A stretch of 64,000 nucleotides of DNA from Chrysoperla carnea (lineage: Eukaryota; Arthropoda; Insecta; Neuroptera; Chrysopidae). The DNA lies in NCBI RefSeq assembly GCF_905475395.1, contig NC_058342.1, forward strand, positions 27,438,640-27,502,639, read 5' to 3'. The position numbers and the translations under genes were made by a program. How positions within the stretch are numbered: the first letter of the stretch is position 1; every line of letters starts with the position of its first letter. Positions 10,268 through 20,634 of this stretch are shown here, piece by piece. The notes below the pieces were generated by a model, which was not told the origin of the DNA, searched no databases, and saw only the letters and a program-made list of their open reading frames with translations.

Positions 10268-10785
10268 AGAAGGTCTTAACAGATTAGGAGATAATCTGAA
10301 AAACCAACAATTAAAGGCATGGACCAGCTACGAGAGAGGGCGAATTGCCAAAAGCCTGTTGGGTGAAGTAAACTCGCTCGGTAACAGAGCCGAGGAGATC
10401 TTGAAACTAAACAGAGCTGATCATCGTAGAGTTACTCACGGGGCATGATATCCTGAACAAGTTCCAAAATCAGATTGGGAAAAGACAGTCTCCCGCGTGT
10501 GACAGATGCGGAGAAAATTGAGAAGAAACATCGATCCACTTTCTCTGTTACTGCCCGGCGCTCATACAGCAGCGAAGGAAATGGTTTGGTCCAGCCATAG
10601 TCGAACCAGAAGAAATTAGGAAACTCAGCACTAGACTCCTAAATCCTAGGTTTCTGCAAATCAGTTGGTTATAATAGCCACTGAAAAGCGTAGCGGGGAT
10701 AGAGTACAAGAGTCTATTTGGCTAGGTGCTCTGAACCATTGCTTCGAGGCGCGATGCTCGAGCATGGCCCGCTAACCTCCATACC
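10268..10785 (+). mobile_element. 5'-truncated non-LTR retrotransposon, copy 1
   Basis: A perfect 15-base target-site duplication, ATAGAGGAGAAGGTT, lies at 10253-10267 and 10786-10800 and fixes both ends. The insert encodes the C-terminal end of a retrotransposon polyprotein past the RNase H domain. Recognisable pieces are the 'LKNQQLKAWTSYE' segment and the cysteine/histidine cluster C-x2-CG then H-F-x-C-Y-C-P-A-L. An 8-base deletion near 10422 shifts the frame, so it is a pseudogene. The 3' end is '...catggcccgctaacctccatacc', shared with the copies at 34373-35005 and 50940-51474. Confidence 0.85.
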
Positions 10786-10800
10786 ATAGAGGAGAAGGTT

Positions 10801-11069
10801 GGGTTTTGAAGTTTTCAGCTCTTGCGTTCAAAAATGGGTCACTATTAAAGAAATTTTTTTTGATCTATTTGTTCAGAAGTGCAAAATTCACCACAGCACA
10901 CTCGTCTTACTTCGCAGTGTTTAGAACTCAATGATTTTACACTAAAACTAGTTTTTTCTCTTCCTATGATGAGCAAAAAAATTTTTTGAGTGGGAAAATA
11001 ATTTTATATTGAAAGAATGAAAGTTAATAATGGTCTCTCCATAAATATTCCAGTAACACTGCTGCCGAG
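10801..11069. other. intergenic, nothing recognised
   Basis: No open frame or repeat stands out. Confidence 0.4.
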
Positions 11070-11160
11070 TTGTTTTTTGTGGTTTTCTATCGTCTGTTTA
11101 GTGGACCTTTCCGTCGATTTCGATTTCGACCTTTGAAGAAGGTCTGGAGTTTCCAAGTTA

Positions 11161-11415
11161 ATGGGAATTTTATTTCTTCTAGTTTTCTTGGTTTATACTT
11201 GTTCCTCGAAGTGTTCAGAAGAGATCCAGGTCATTGTACAAGCGGACTCGAGCTTTCGAGTGAAGTTCAATGTACTAGTCTGGGTGCCTCATGTTACCTT
11301 TGACTCGGATAAAAAAAGCGCCCTTTCAGCGAAGTCAAAGCGAGGAGAGGTGAGACACGGAAAGCATCACCTCCACATTTGGTTCCTCGCCCAACTTTCT
11401 ACTGCTTCGAAATGA
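11161..11415 (+). CDS. hypothetical small protein with signal-like N-terminus (doubtful)
   Basis: An 84-codon ATG-initiated frame begins MGILFLLVFLVYTC, a plausible signal peptide or membrane segment, then a charged region with DSDKK, SAKSKRGE and a HGKHHLHIW cluster, ending in TGA. The surrounding 11070-11415 block is richer in G and C than its neighbours, and a second frame (11070-11303) overlaps it. AATAAAA follows at about 11498. I recognise no family. It could be a single exon, a piece of a transposable element, or chance; no splice structure or related copy is seen in this window. Confidence 0.25.
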   Translation: MGILFLLVFLVYTCSSKCSEEIQVIVQADSSFRVKFNVLVWVPHVTFDSDKKSALSAKSKRGEVRHGKHHLHIWFLAQLSTASK

Positions 11416-11534
11416 GGCTTTATAATTAAAGTGCAGATAATTAACAAACAACAGGCCGATTAAAAACAGTTTTTAGGAATGCTCCAAAAAAAATTTAATA
11501 AAACAAAGAATAAGGAAACTTTAGATTCTGGATC

Positions 11535-11714
11535 AAAGAAATAAGCACCAATCAACGTTTCGCAAACTTTTATCAACTAAAGTTTTTTGGTTTATTGAAT
11601 TAGTCTTTTTTAATAATTTATATGTTTGTGTTTTTTGTATAGAGCCTGAAGAAGCTATAAATTAAATAGCGAAACGTTGCAATTAAATGTTTGCTGATTG
11701 GTGCTTATTTCTTT
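11535..11714. mobile_element. small foldback element
   Basis: AAAGAAATAAGCACCAATCA at the left end is complemented by TGATTGGTGCTTATTTCTTT at the right end (11694-11713). An inner 'acgtttcgc' / 'gcgaaacgt' pair is also present. A block reading 'cctgaagaagctataaatta' precedes the right arm. It fits a MITE-like insertion of about 180 bases. Confidence 0.65.
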
Positions 11715-11774
11715 CTCTATTCTCTTTCTCTTTTATTGTAATTTTTCGGATCTGATATTTTTTAAATAATAATA

Positions 11775-12080
11775 GAGCCTAAATGGCCGAGCGGTCTAAG
11801 GCGTTTGTCTTCGACTGTTTGTCCAATTAGATTTAGGTTGCGGGTTCGAATACAGGCAGCGGCAGTGTGAACAATTATGATTAATGAGGGCGGTAGAATT
11901 GATCACATTGTCGTCGCTTGGATAAGAACGAAGCAACCGACTCCACCCACATCAAAATGTAATTGTAAATATGTTTGTAATTAAATAAATAAAGATTAAC
12001 AAATAATGATGTGGGTGGCCTCTGTTATAAGATAAGATAAGTCAGAGAAACGGAAGTTAAAACCCATTCTTATTATTATT
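11775..12080 (+). mobile_element. tRNA-Leu-like SINE, copy 1
   Basis: The element is bracketed by a perfect 20-base target-site duplication at 11755-11774 and 12081-12100. The head has a tRNA-Leu-like A box, ATGGCCGAGCGGTCTAAGGC, and a B box, GGTTCGAATAC (one change from consensus), typical Pol III promoter parts. The body includes 'gatcacattgtcgtcgcttg', and the tail is (TTA)n. It has no coding content. A second copy lies at 13319-13613 and fragments at 15568-15612 and 39957-40031. Confidence 0.9.
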
Positions 12081-12100
12081 ATATTTTTTAAATAATAATA

Positions 12101-12625
12101 AAAATCTTTTTTTTTATCGATTTTTTGAAAAATTAAAAAAAAAAACTGAAATAAATATGCAGTTGTATCTGTGTATTGATTTCATGTACACACACTAAGC
12201 CTGTGTCTTAAGTATTATGTACCATAACATGGCTGTTGACACAAATATTGACTATAATTAGCGAACTTGACTATAATGGCTAAACTACCTTAAGACGTTT
12301 ATAACAATTTAATGTAAATAATTTTTTAGCGGAAGTGTACACTGCGAGACTCTCCTTTCCCTCAAATAAAGTTTTATATAATTATAAGAATTTAACAGAC
12401 CATGAAGAGAACTGAACCCGATTAATCACTAGAAATTAGCATATTATATACATATAGAAACAGGGTTGGACATTTTACTCTGCCATAGGTCCATAGTAGG
12501 CAGATCCAACTACCATCTATTTTGATACGGAGTAAATTACCCCTCCATTTTTATACTGGGTAAAATCATCCTAAAAAATTTGTGAAATTTGTAGAAAAAC
12601 GTGTTTTGAAATCATTAGTCTAGTC
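12101..12625. other. intergenic, nothing recognised
   Basis: Contains A/T runs and a word 'cactaagcctgtgt' also present near 23810. No gene is supported. Confidence 0.4.
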
Positions 12626-12802
12626 CAGGGGTCGGCAACCTTTTGAGTCAGAAGAGTCGAAAATTACAATTAACAAAATATACCAAGAGCCAGGGACCAA
12701 TTTTAGGTTGTCATTTCAAAAGTCACGAAAATTTTCATAAAAAAATCTCAATACCTACAGATACTGAAAAACCACTTCTGGCAGCCATATGTGGCCGAGT
12801 TG
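12626..12802 (+). mobile_element. hAT-like MITE, decayed
   Basis: It starts CAGGGGTCGGCAACCTTTTG, a terminal inverted repeat of the hAT type also present at 20518. The right end, near 'tgtggccgagttggactacc', is degraded, so the boundary is approximate. No transposase is present. Confidence 0.6.
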
Positions 12803-13304
12803 GACTACCCTAAATTTTTAAAGAGGGTAAGAAATTAGGCTCATTTTTGTTAAAGTATAAGTCATAAAATTTTAGGAAATTACTTTCGACACTATTTTTA
12901 CTTCATACAATTTTTGCCAGAACATTTACATCCCTCCTAATTGTTGCATCCCACCTTTCGTTTTTAAACATGTAGAAAAATAGAATTTTACCATATTTTA
13001 GGCGTTTTTTCACCTGGCTGCCTAATGTTATTGTGCTCATTCGACTACTTGTGCTTTTCTAGCTTTGGAGCAAAAGATATTGCTCAAAAATTTTTATCAC
13101 CTCCTATCGCTTTGTTCTGAGGACAGAAATGGTGAAAAATTCGATGGTATTAATTCGAGAGTATTGTAGTATTTATTTCAATAACTCTCTTCCAATTTGC
13201 TTTTCAGCTCTGTAAATTGTTCACCCCACAAAGCTTTACTTATTAAATCGATCAATTGCAAAAGAGATCCAGTATCAACTCCAAATGGCTCAATGTAGAT
13301 TTCG
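12803..13304. other. intergenic, nothing recognised
   Basis: No open frame, tRNA or repeat structure was found before the SINE. Confidence 0.4.
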
Positions 13305-13318
13305 TTACTATTTGTGTT

Positions 13319-13613
13319 AGAGCCTAAATGGCCGAGCTGTCTAAGGCGTTTGTCTTTGACGGTTTGTCCATTTAGACATAGGGTGCGGGTTCGAATCCAG
13401 GCAGCGGCAGTGTGAACAATTTATAATTAATGGGAGTGCAGAATTGATCACATTGTCGTCGCTTGGATAAGAACAAAGTAACCGCCTCCACCCACATCAA
13501 AATGTAATTGTAAAATATGTTTGTAATTAAATAAATAAAGATTAACAAATAATGATGTGGGTGGCCTCTGTTATAGGCGTATATGTCAGAGAAACGGAGG
13601 TTAAACCCCATTA
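13319..13613 (+). mobile_element. tRNA-Leu-like SINE, copy 2
   Basis: A target-site duplication TTACTATTTGTGTT lies at 13305-13318 and 13614-13627. The A box is ATGGCCGAGCTGTCTAAGGC and the B box GGTTCGAATCC matches consensus. The rest parallels copy 1, including GGTGGCCTCTGTTATA near the 3' end. The 79-residue minus-strand frame within it is a by-product. Confidence 0.9.
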
Positions 13614-13627
13614 TTACTATTTGTGTT

Positions 13628-14900
13628 TAGAGAATTTACCATGAATGCTAGAGTGATTTTTTTGGGTTATTACAAATTTTTATTTTGGCTGAAATGACAC
13701 AAGTGTCTCAGTTCAAATACATTTTTTCGGAAGCGCATTCTCATTTGTCTCTTCAGCGGTGAAAAACCGCGGTTGATTTATAATATTATGATTTAATTAT
13801 ATAGCCGACAGGTTGTTAAGACATAGAATTGCTCAACATTCATGGAATTACCCATATAGAAAAATCGGGTTGAACATCGGTGTGGCATGATATAAATTAT
13901 CAACACTTAAAATTGATATATTTTCATCAAACTTTTTTTATTATGACTTTTTTTCGGTTGAATTAAATTAAAATACAGTGTGTAACAAAACTTGGTGGTA
14001 AATAATTTAAATAAAATTATTTTACAACTTCAGTATTATTGATTCCACACGACAATCAGTTTCTCGAGACTATAAAATAAAATATAACATGCAATAACCA
14101 CTACAGACCCTCTGAATCTAAACTGTTGCCCCAATAAAACTTAATAACAATTCAGATTCAAACATAAAAAACCCCGTACAAAAAACAACAACATACCTAA
14201 AATAAATCCACTGCGTAATTATCCAAATCCATGAAGACACATTAACAACAAAATAATTAGCTAGCCACAAAAATATTTCGCACTGAATTTAATACTTTCC
14301 AAAAATAATTTAAAAATTTTTCAAACCAAAACAAAGAAAATAAAAAAAATTTTTTTTTAAACAATAATTTCAAAATTTGAAAACTATTTTTGATATTCAC
14401 AAATTTTTTCGGTACCATAAAAATAATTGTCTGGCCCAACAATGACAATCACGTTTTGAATAATTTTTTTTGAATCATACCACTTTTTTGCATACACTGT
14501 ATTTGTTGGTAACTGCGCGGTATCCATGTTCAAACACCAACACAACTTTTGTTAAAAAACGGCTTGTTTTTTTTTTTTTTATTATTTAAAAAAAATTTTC
14601 ACAATCACTTTTTTTTTTCTTCAAAAAATATCAAAAATAAACTCGAACCAGTTTTAATTAAAAATTTTTACAAATACAAATTGAACACATTCGTTTTTTT
14701 ATTTATTTTTGTTCTTTTCGGGTTAAAAAAAAGGAAACCAGCTCCTTTGTTGTCGCCACAAATCTGATCCAAGAATCTGCAACAAAAATATTAAATTTGG
14801 TTGAAGAAATTTTGATTAAAGGAAAATATTAAATTTTGATTTGACCCAATAATGAAATTGATGAAATGAGTTTATTTAAATTTAAACATAAAATTGAGTG
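13628..14900. other. intergenic, no gene supported
   Basis: AT-rich with long homopolymer runs (14340-14640). The short F/K-rich frames at 14257-14448 (-) and 14549-14767 (+) are of the kind expected from such runs. Confidence 0.45.
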
Positions 14901-14963
14901 ACGGAGTTGGTTACGTCCTAGACTGGAGATCTAGAGGTCCCGGGTTCGAGTCCCGGCTTCTGT
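14901..14963 (+). tRNA. tRNA-like sequence, anticodon GGA (short; possibly a pseudogene)
   Basis: The anticodon arm CTAGA-CTGGAGA-TCTAG is perfect and gives anticodon GGA (Ser). The T arm CCGGG-TTCGAGT-CCCGG is also perfect and holds a B box GGTTCGAGTCC. The acceptor strands ACGGAGT and CTTCTGT pair at six of seven positions with wobbles. The D arm is short and a serine-type long variable arm is missing, so at about 63 bases it is not a normal tRNA-Ser. T runs follow at 14967 and 14975, as for Pol III termination. It may be a truncated tRNA gene, a SINE head or a transcribed tRNA-like RNA. Confidence 0.55.
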
Positions 14964-15184
14964 GTAATTTTTTCGTTTTTTTTTTCATATGTGAAGTTTT
15001 ATAATGTGTTGAGATTGCAAAAGCTAGTAAAAGTATCATCTTTGAGAGACTATTTGAAATAAATTTATCATTTAATTGCATAAAAATATTAAAAAATTAA
15101 GTATTGGGTTGTGCGCGTAATGGTTGCGCCGCAATCCTTTATAATTTTAATTTAAAAGATTGATTAATTAAGACACGTTTTTAT
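14964..15184. other. intergenic, nothing recognised
   Basis: Only the T runs after the tRNA-like sequence stand out. Confidence 0.4.
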
Positions 15185-15567
15185 TTATGCATATATGTAA
15201 TATGCAAGGTATACTAAGTTTAGTCCCAAGTTTGTAACGCTTAAAAATATTGATGCTGATGAAGAACAAAATTTTGGTATACGTGTTCATAAAATCACCT
15301 AATTAGTCCATTCTCGGTTGTCTGTCCGTCTGTTTGCCAACACGATAACTGAAAACGATAAAAGATATCAAGCAGAAATTTTTACAGCGTTTTCAGGACG
15401 AAAAAAGTGAGGTCGAGTTCGTAAATGAGAAACATAGGTCAATTGAGTCTTGAGGTTCGTAGGACCCATCTTGTAAACCGTTCGAGATAGAACAAAAGTT
15501 TAAATTTAAAAAATATTCCTTATAAAAAAAACAATTTTTGTTAGAAACATTTTTTTGTAAACATCAC
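15185..15567 (-). repeat. repeat A, 3' two-thirds
   Basis: It starts with 'tgcatatatgtaatatgcaa', passes through 'gtcccaagtttgtaacgctt' and the GTCTGTCC-rich stretch, and stops at 'aaacatcact'. It then joins abruptly to a SINE head fragment. Confidence 0.8.
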
Positions 15568-15612
15568 TCATACTGCCGCTGCCTGGATTCGAACCAGCAA
15601 CTTCCCAGTCAG
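15568..15612 (-). mobile_element. SINE head fragment (tRNA-Leu-like family)
   Basis: 'tgccgctgcctggattcgaa' is the reverse complement of the B-box region of the SINE at 13319-13613. Only about 45 bases remain. Confidence 0.65.
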
Positions 15613-15865
15613 TAGCCTAACGTTCTTAAAACACTTTCAAGTTCATAAGCCGGTAATTTTCGATATACATTCCAAATATATTTTCGAAATAAATATAGAA
15701 TAAAATTTTTACGACTTTTATCAGAGATGGATTATCCATAAGGCAAAGTGTTCACGTGTCTTCATCCGCGAGGAAACAAAGAGGCGCGTGCGTGGAAATT
15801 TTATAAAAAAAAATAGAATTAATAATTAATTAGTATTGCAGTCTTATTCATATAATTTCTGCAGA

Positions 15866-16261
15866 AAGGGAAAATTTGAATAAAAATAAACAGAAAGCCT
15901 TGGAACTTTCAATAGTCAAAGAATATGAAAAGGACACAAAGATGATACGAAAGAGAAAGCTCACAGTAGATGAATCTGTCAAAGATATTACGTCTTCATT
16001 ATCTGATCGAGATTCTTTCAGAGTGATATAGAGACTTGTGGTTGAATTCTACTGCGATTTTTTTCGTTTCTAAGCAATTTAATCAATTTGAATACTCAAG
16101 AAGATCAGAATAGAGCACGTGTATTGGTAACGATGTATTCTAGTGATTTAGAAAAGTGCTTTTTTGATGAATGTATCCATATACGAACCGGAAAACTAAC
16201 CCAAACAACCAATGCGATTTTACAGTTTTTACGAAATAAAAAACTTGAAATTAAAGAACTA
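15866..16261 (+). pseudogene. hAT (ZMYM1-like) transposase fragment
   Basis: Two stretches of one protein are visible. The first (about 15870-16030) reads KNKQKALELSIVKEYEKDT, then RKRKLTVDES and DRDSFRV before a stop. The second opens about 16090 with QEDQNRARVLVTMYSSDLEK and CFFDECIHI. An RKR...DE block, then 'F' followed by an LV-x-Y-x2-DL-E-x-C-F-x-DEC block, is the pattern I know from zinc-finger MYM-type-1-like hAT transposases; this match is from memory of the family. Most of the catalytic core between the two stretches is lost, and the frame runs into repeat A at about 16262. Confidence 0.5.
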
Positions 16262-16738
16262 ACAAGTGAAAACAAACAATTGACTGAGTTAATTGTTGAA
16301 ATACCATGTATAGACAGTGTTGATTACTCTATCACATTACACATACATACATGTTACACATATATAAATGATATTCCCATATAATACATACTATACAATT
16401 AGTGCATAATTTGCGCTCTCATGGATAAACAGTGCAAAAATGTTTCAAACAAAAGTTGTTTATTTTTCTAAACTTTTGTTCTATCTATAACAGTTTACAA
16501 GATGGGTCCTTCAGACCCAAGACTCAATTGATCTATGTTGCTCCTTTACGAACTTGATCTCACTTTTTACGTTCTTAGCACGCTACAAAAATTTCAGCTT
16601 GAACCGACAGACAGAATACCGAAAATGGACTAATTAGGTGATTTTATGAACATCCTATACCAAAATTTTGTTCATAGTACCAATATTTTTTAGCGTTACA
16701 AACTTGGAACTAAACTTGGTACATGGTACATGGTACAA
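16262..16738 (+). repeat. repeat A, near full-length copy
   Basis: From ACAAGTGAAAACAAACAATT to 'catggtacatggtacaaaaa'. The 5' end interrupts the hAT fragment. The 98-codon frame beginning at 16088 is a read-through from hAT sequence into the hairpin end of repeat A. Confidence 0.85.
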
Positions 16739-17799
16739 AAAAAAGGTTTTTATTTGTGGGGGCAAATTTTTTTGAATCCGCCTCTGACTTATTTTTTTAC
16801 GATAGATAAGTTTACTTAAATATCAAGTTTTTTTTTATAAATTTTAATTCTAATTAAACTCAAAAACATGATTAACTAACAAAAAAAAATAAGTAAAGAA
16901 TTAAAAATTTTGATGCCAATTAATATATTTATGTAAATTTTTTCTTTTCAAACAGACATATTTTGTTTTAGTATTTAGAGCACAATTCTATTAATAAAAA
17001 GTAAAAAAAAAAATTGAAATACACGAATTATTTATTATCTAAGAAACAAGAGTGAATATAATACAAAACACTTATTCTATAATATTATCCAATCACATAA
17101 TGGGATAAAATTCTCTCATAGTACACATTTACATGGATTTGAAAGTAACTCTGAAAAATATTTCAACTTTGAAGTGAATGTATTTCAACTTTACAAAAAA
17201 AAATAAATACAAAAATTAAAAACCCATATAATACAAATTCAAACCATATTTTCTAATAATATGGAAATCTATTTTAGAAATTTCCATTCGAAAAAAGAGA
17301 GCAACCTTGAGTTAACAAACACTGCACACAAAAAACACAGGATATGAAAAAAATAAACAAGGTCAAATCATAGACACTCACACTGACTGTTTCACATTTT
17401 CCGATCACTGAATTTTTCGAGGATACCGGGTGTCTTGGAATGCAGAACAAAATTTCTGTAGAAAAATTTTTTGTAAAAAACTAGTTGAGAGTTGGAATTT
17501 TTATTGAAAAGTGTGTTTTATTGTACAACAGTTAAAACACACTCCAGTGTTTAAAAACTGCTAAATTCAAGTGATTACGACACAACCACTGAAATGAAAG
17601 TAAAAGTGAAACTGTAAGTTGTTAGCTAGTATACCGTCGCGGCTTCATAATAATAAATGTTGAATATTATAAAATGCATAGTAGTGTAGAAGAGAGAGAA
17701 CAGACACTGTGTACTGTGTTCAAGAAACACCAGAATCAAAAGGTATAACATTCATGTAGTCTGGGTGCTGGTGACGCACAATGCTTCCATTGAATTGAT
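16739..17799. other. intergenic, nothing recognised
   Basis: AT-rich. The word AAAAGGTATAACATTCAT at about 17737 recurs near 19696. No gene, tRNA or inverted repeat is evident. Confidence 0.45.
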
Positions 17800-18330
17800 T
17801 AGGGTATTCTACTATATTTGATAAAGTACTTCAAAATGTTGTTTTTGCTAATAAAAAGCCACCAAAAATTTATTTCGGAAAAATATACAAACTTTCTTGC
17901 CAAAAACTTAAATTTTAAACCTTTTTTAAACTGTCAAAAACACGGGCATCCAACTTGATGGGGTAATATCGGTATCATTATACGAAATAACACAAATAAG
18001 TTTGACAGACATATTCATAGACATTTGATTATAATAAATATAAATACTTAGTGTCTATGGATATATTATACCCAGCTGTCTACACTGAACTAACCGATGA
18101 TCTATGGTTCATACCGATATGACATCATATCAAGGATTGCCCGCGTTTTATGTCACATGATTTTCAGTTTAAAAATTACTTTTTAACTTTTTTTTATATT
18201 TTTAATTTTAATATTTTAAAAGAAAAATGTGCTTTTATGACTCGAAATCAGAATATTTAAGTATATTTTTACATAAATTTTAACTTTTTTCAAATTTCAT
18301 AATTTATTTTTCACTAACCGAAGTACCCTA
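17800..18330 (+). mobile_element. MITE-like element K, copy 1
   Basis: About 530 bases with short terminal inverted repeats TAGGGTA...TACCCTA. It matches 22541-23056 (+) and 49068-49551 (-) throughout, including 'tactatatttgataaagtac' and 'ttcataccgatatgacatca'. It has no transposase frame. The open frames at 22560-22835 and 49382-49600 are the same K sequence read in other copies. Confidence 0.8.
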
Positions 18331-18339
18331 TTGAAAATT

Positions 18340-18541
18340 ATTTATTAATATCTATAGTTCCTAGCCTAAGCTTTACCTATAATACATCATCTTATTAATT
18401 AAATACATCGAAATATATTTTACATCGTTTCTTAAATGGAAAAATATTATATAAAAGACCATTGATATCTAAAATTAACCTAAATTGGACGGAAGTCTCG
18501 TCCCTAAAAGTAGATCTTAAAGAAAATATATACAATTAAGA
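18340..18541 (-). mobile_element. jockey-like retrotransposon 3' UTR
   Basis: Blocks 'ctttacctataatacatcat' and 'accattgatatc' recur at 38165-38290 in the same orientation. The stretch directly follows the stop of the coding remnant at 18542. Confidence 0.55.
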
Positions 18542-19022
18542 TTACACCGAGTCAATTTCGATTACAACCGAATCAGTTTCGATAACAACGTTTACAACAT
18601 CATGTGGCCCGCGATATTGTTTCCGTAAAAACATTGTACGCGGATCAAATTGGCCCAGTTCATTGATTTCAAGGAAAGGATTTTGGCGAGAAGATTGGAA
18701 ATAGAATTTCGAAATGGTTTGGATGAAGATTTTGATTGTGGGGTGCCCAGTTTCTCTGTGGAGAGCTTCAGTCGGATATCGTAGGGGGACTTTCGAAATC
18801 GTCCGAAAACAACGATTTTGAAATTTTCGCAAGCTGCGAAGGTGAAACGTTCGATCAGATTGGGGCAGCGTACGTGAGTACGGGCCGAATACATGGCTAC
18901 ATGGCTTAAAAAGTCGATTTTTCAAACGTTCGTCCAACTTACTCCTAGTGTTGAGTAGTGTATACAACCCAGCAAAGGATGCGTTTTCAAGGGCAAGACG
19001 TTTCTTAACGTTCTGCGTCCAA
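18542..19022 (-). pseudogene. jockey-like reverse transcriptase, C-terminal fragment
   Basis: The minus strand reads about 160 codons. Visible pieces in order are an 'ASFAGLYTLLNTRSKLDER' segment, LRKFQNRCFRTISKVP, ALHRETGHPTIK and SSRQNPFLE. The 'LQ-x2-QN-R-x-LR-x-I' then 'LH-x-D/E-x-G' order is the thumb/C-terminal region of jockey-clade ORF2. The catalytic FADD part is absent upstream, so this is a 5'-truncated or decayed copy. A second overlapping frame (18592-18894) is a shadow. Confidence 0.8.
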
Positions 19023-20517
19023 TTTCAACTGTCTTTAAAGGGTTACACTCAAGTATTCAACACTTTGAGTCTGCTAATGAATTCCATCATAGCACAGTGA
19101 AGTATTTATACCAAATTTCCGGACAAAAGTCAGAAAACTCAACTCTTTACCGGGCAAAAAAAAGCTTTGAGTTTAGTACCTTTTTTAACAGCAAATATGA
19201 ATCACAAATATTGAATTATTTTAAAAGAAACATTAACATTAAATACTTATAAATAAAGCATAAACATTCGCTTTCAATATAAAAAAGAATCCTTACTCAA
19301 TTGCACTAACAAACACAGTAAACGTAAATTGAATGACACGGTAAATCGAAAAAACAATAATAACATGCATCCGTAAGAACAGGTGGATAGTTAAGGTAAT
19401 TTAAGTGACCTGTTTGTGATGGAGTGGTTATCTAACTACACCAAAGAACAAGTTTCAATGCAAAATAGAAGAGTTTTCTACGGAAATTTGGTATAAATAC
19501 GTTCAAAAAATGATGTAATGAAAATGAAAATAATTAAGAAAGTACTTTTATTTTATATGTTCTTGAAGTTTAAATTTTCTAAATGTTAAAAAAACATAAA
19601 TTTTTGGAGCTGATTTTGTTATTTTTGTTCAATGATGGAACTTTTTTATGCATGTGCATTTATGTAGTCTCTACTGTTACCAGCTCCCAGAGTAAAAAGG
19701 TATAACATTCATAAAATAAGCTAACACACAAATGTAGGTATATTACTACAGCGGATTGGAGAATATGATTATGTGCTCATAAAATAATCTACTGAATAAA
19801 AATAAAGTTTCGTAAGTTGGACTGTTTTTGTTTTAGTGAATTGCCTTTTTTACGTAGACTGTGCTACAAAAATGGCTGTAAAAGTTTAATTTTATATTCA
19901 AAATTAATACTTCTTGTTATCCATATTTTTCGTAGTCAAGTAAATAAAGCAGAAAATATCGTAAAGGTATTCCTAAGACCTATAGGAACATTTATCACCA
20001 TAAAAATTTGCAATCATTTGAAAATTGGGGGTGTTTCAACCTTCCCAAACCACCCAAGCAAGAAATAGTCATGAAAAAATTTCTAAAATGAAAATTTTGC
20101 CACTGGAACTGGCTCTAAGGTTTTTTCTCTGGTCACTGATCACGAATCGAGAGTCCAAATTAAAAACACCGTACAAAATTTTTGTAACCAACTCCCCCAA
20201 CATGAAAAATGTCAATCATGACCCGCCTCTTGACATTCAGCATTAATTCGTTTGTTCAAGGTAATTTTCTATGATTTTTCGAAAGTTTCGAGTTGTTATT
20301 TCGACCTTAACTTGGCAGATAATAGCTTTTAGATACTAGATCGTTTTTGGTTTGTTGATATAAATGCGACTCTTAAGAAAACCCCATAAAATGAAATCCA
20401 ATGGCATATTCTTGGCTGAACGCACGCTAAAAGTTATCGATACTAAACAAATTAATCTGCTCTTATTTGTTGTCTTGGTAAGTCTTAAAATTTATATAAT
20501 CCACTTATAGTATAGTG
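19023..20517. other. intergenic, no gene supported
   Basis: The stretch at 19500-19640 loosely resembles 46625-46770 ('atgaaaatgaaaat', 'gaagtt'). The frames at 19817-20068 and 20025-20246 have no family features. Confidence 0.45.
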
Positions 20518-20634
20518 CAGGGGTCGGCAACCTTTTGAGTCGAAAGAAAAAAATTACAATTTACAAAATTTCAAAGAGGTTTTCAAGAGCCACAAAAATT
20601 GGCCGCCGATTGAGCCGCAGGTTGTCGACTCCTG
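20518..20634. mobile_element. hAT-like MITE
   Basis: The ends CAGGGGTCGGCAACC and GGTTGTCGACTCCTG are imperfect inverted repeats of the hAT type (CAGGGGTCGGCAACC). The length is 117 bases and there is no coding content. An 8-base target duplication is not apparent. Confidence 0.75.

Noticed and set aside
13372-13611. 79-codon minus-strand frame
   Set aside because: It lies wholly inside a SINE with target duplications.
16088-16384. 98-codon frame as an intact gene
   Set aside because: It lacks an ATG start, and its second half is the 5' end of repeat A found at many other sites.
18592-18894. 100-codon minus-strand frame
   Set aside because: It overlaps the jockey-like frame in another register and has no family features.
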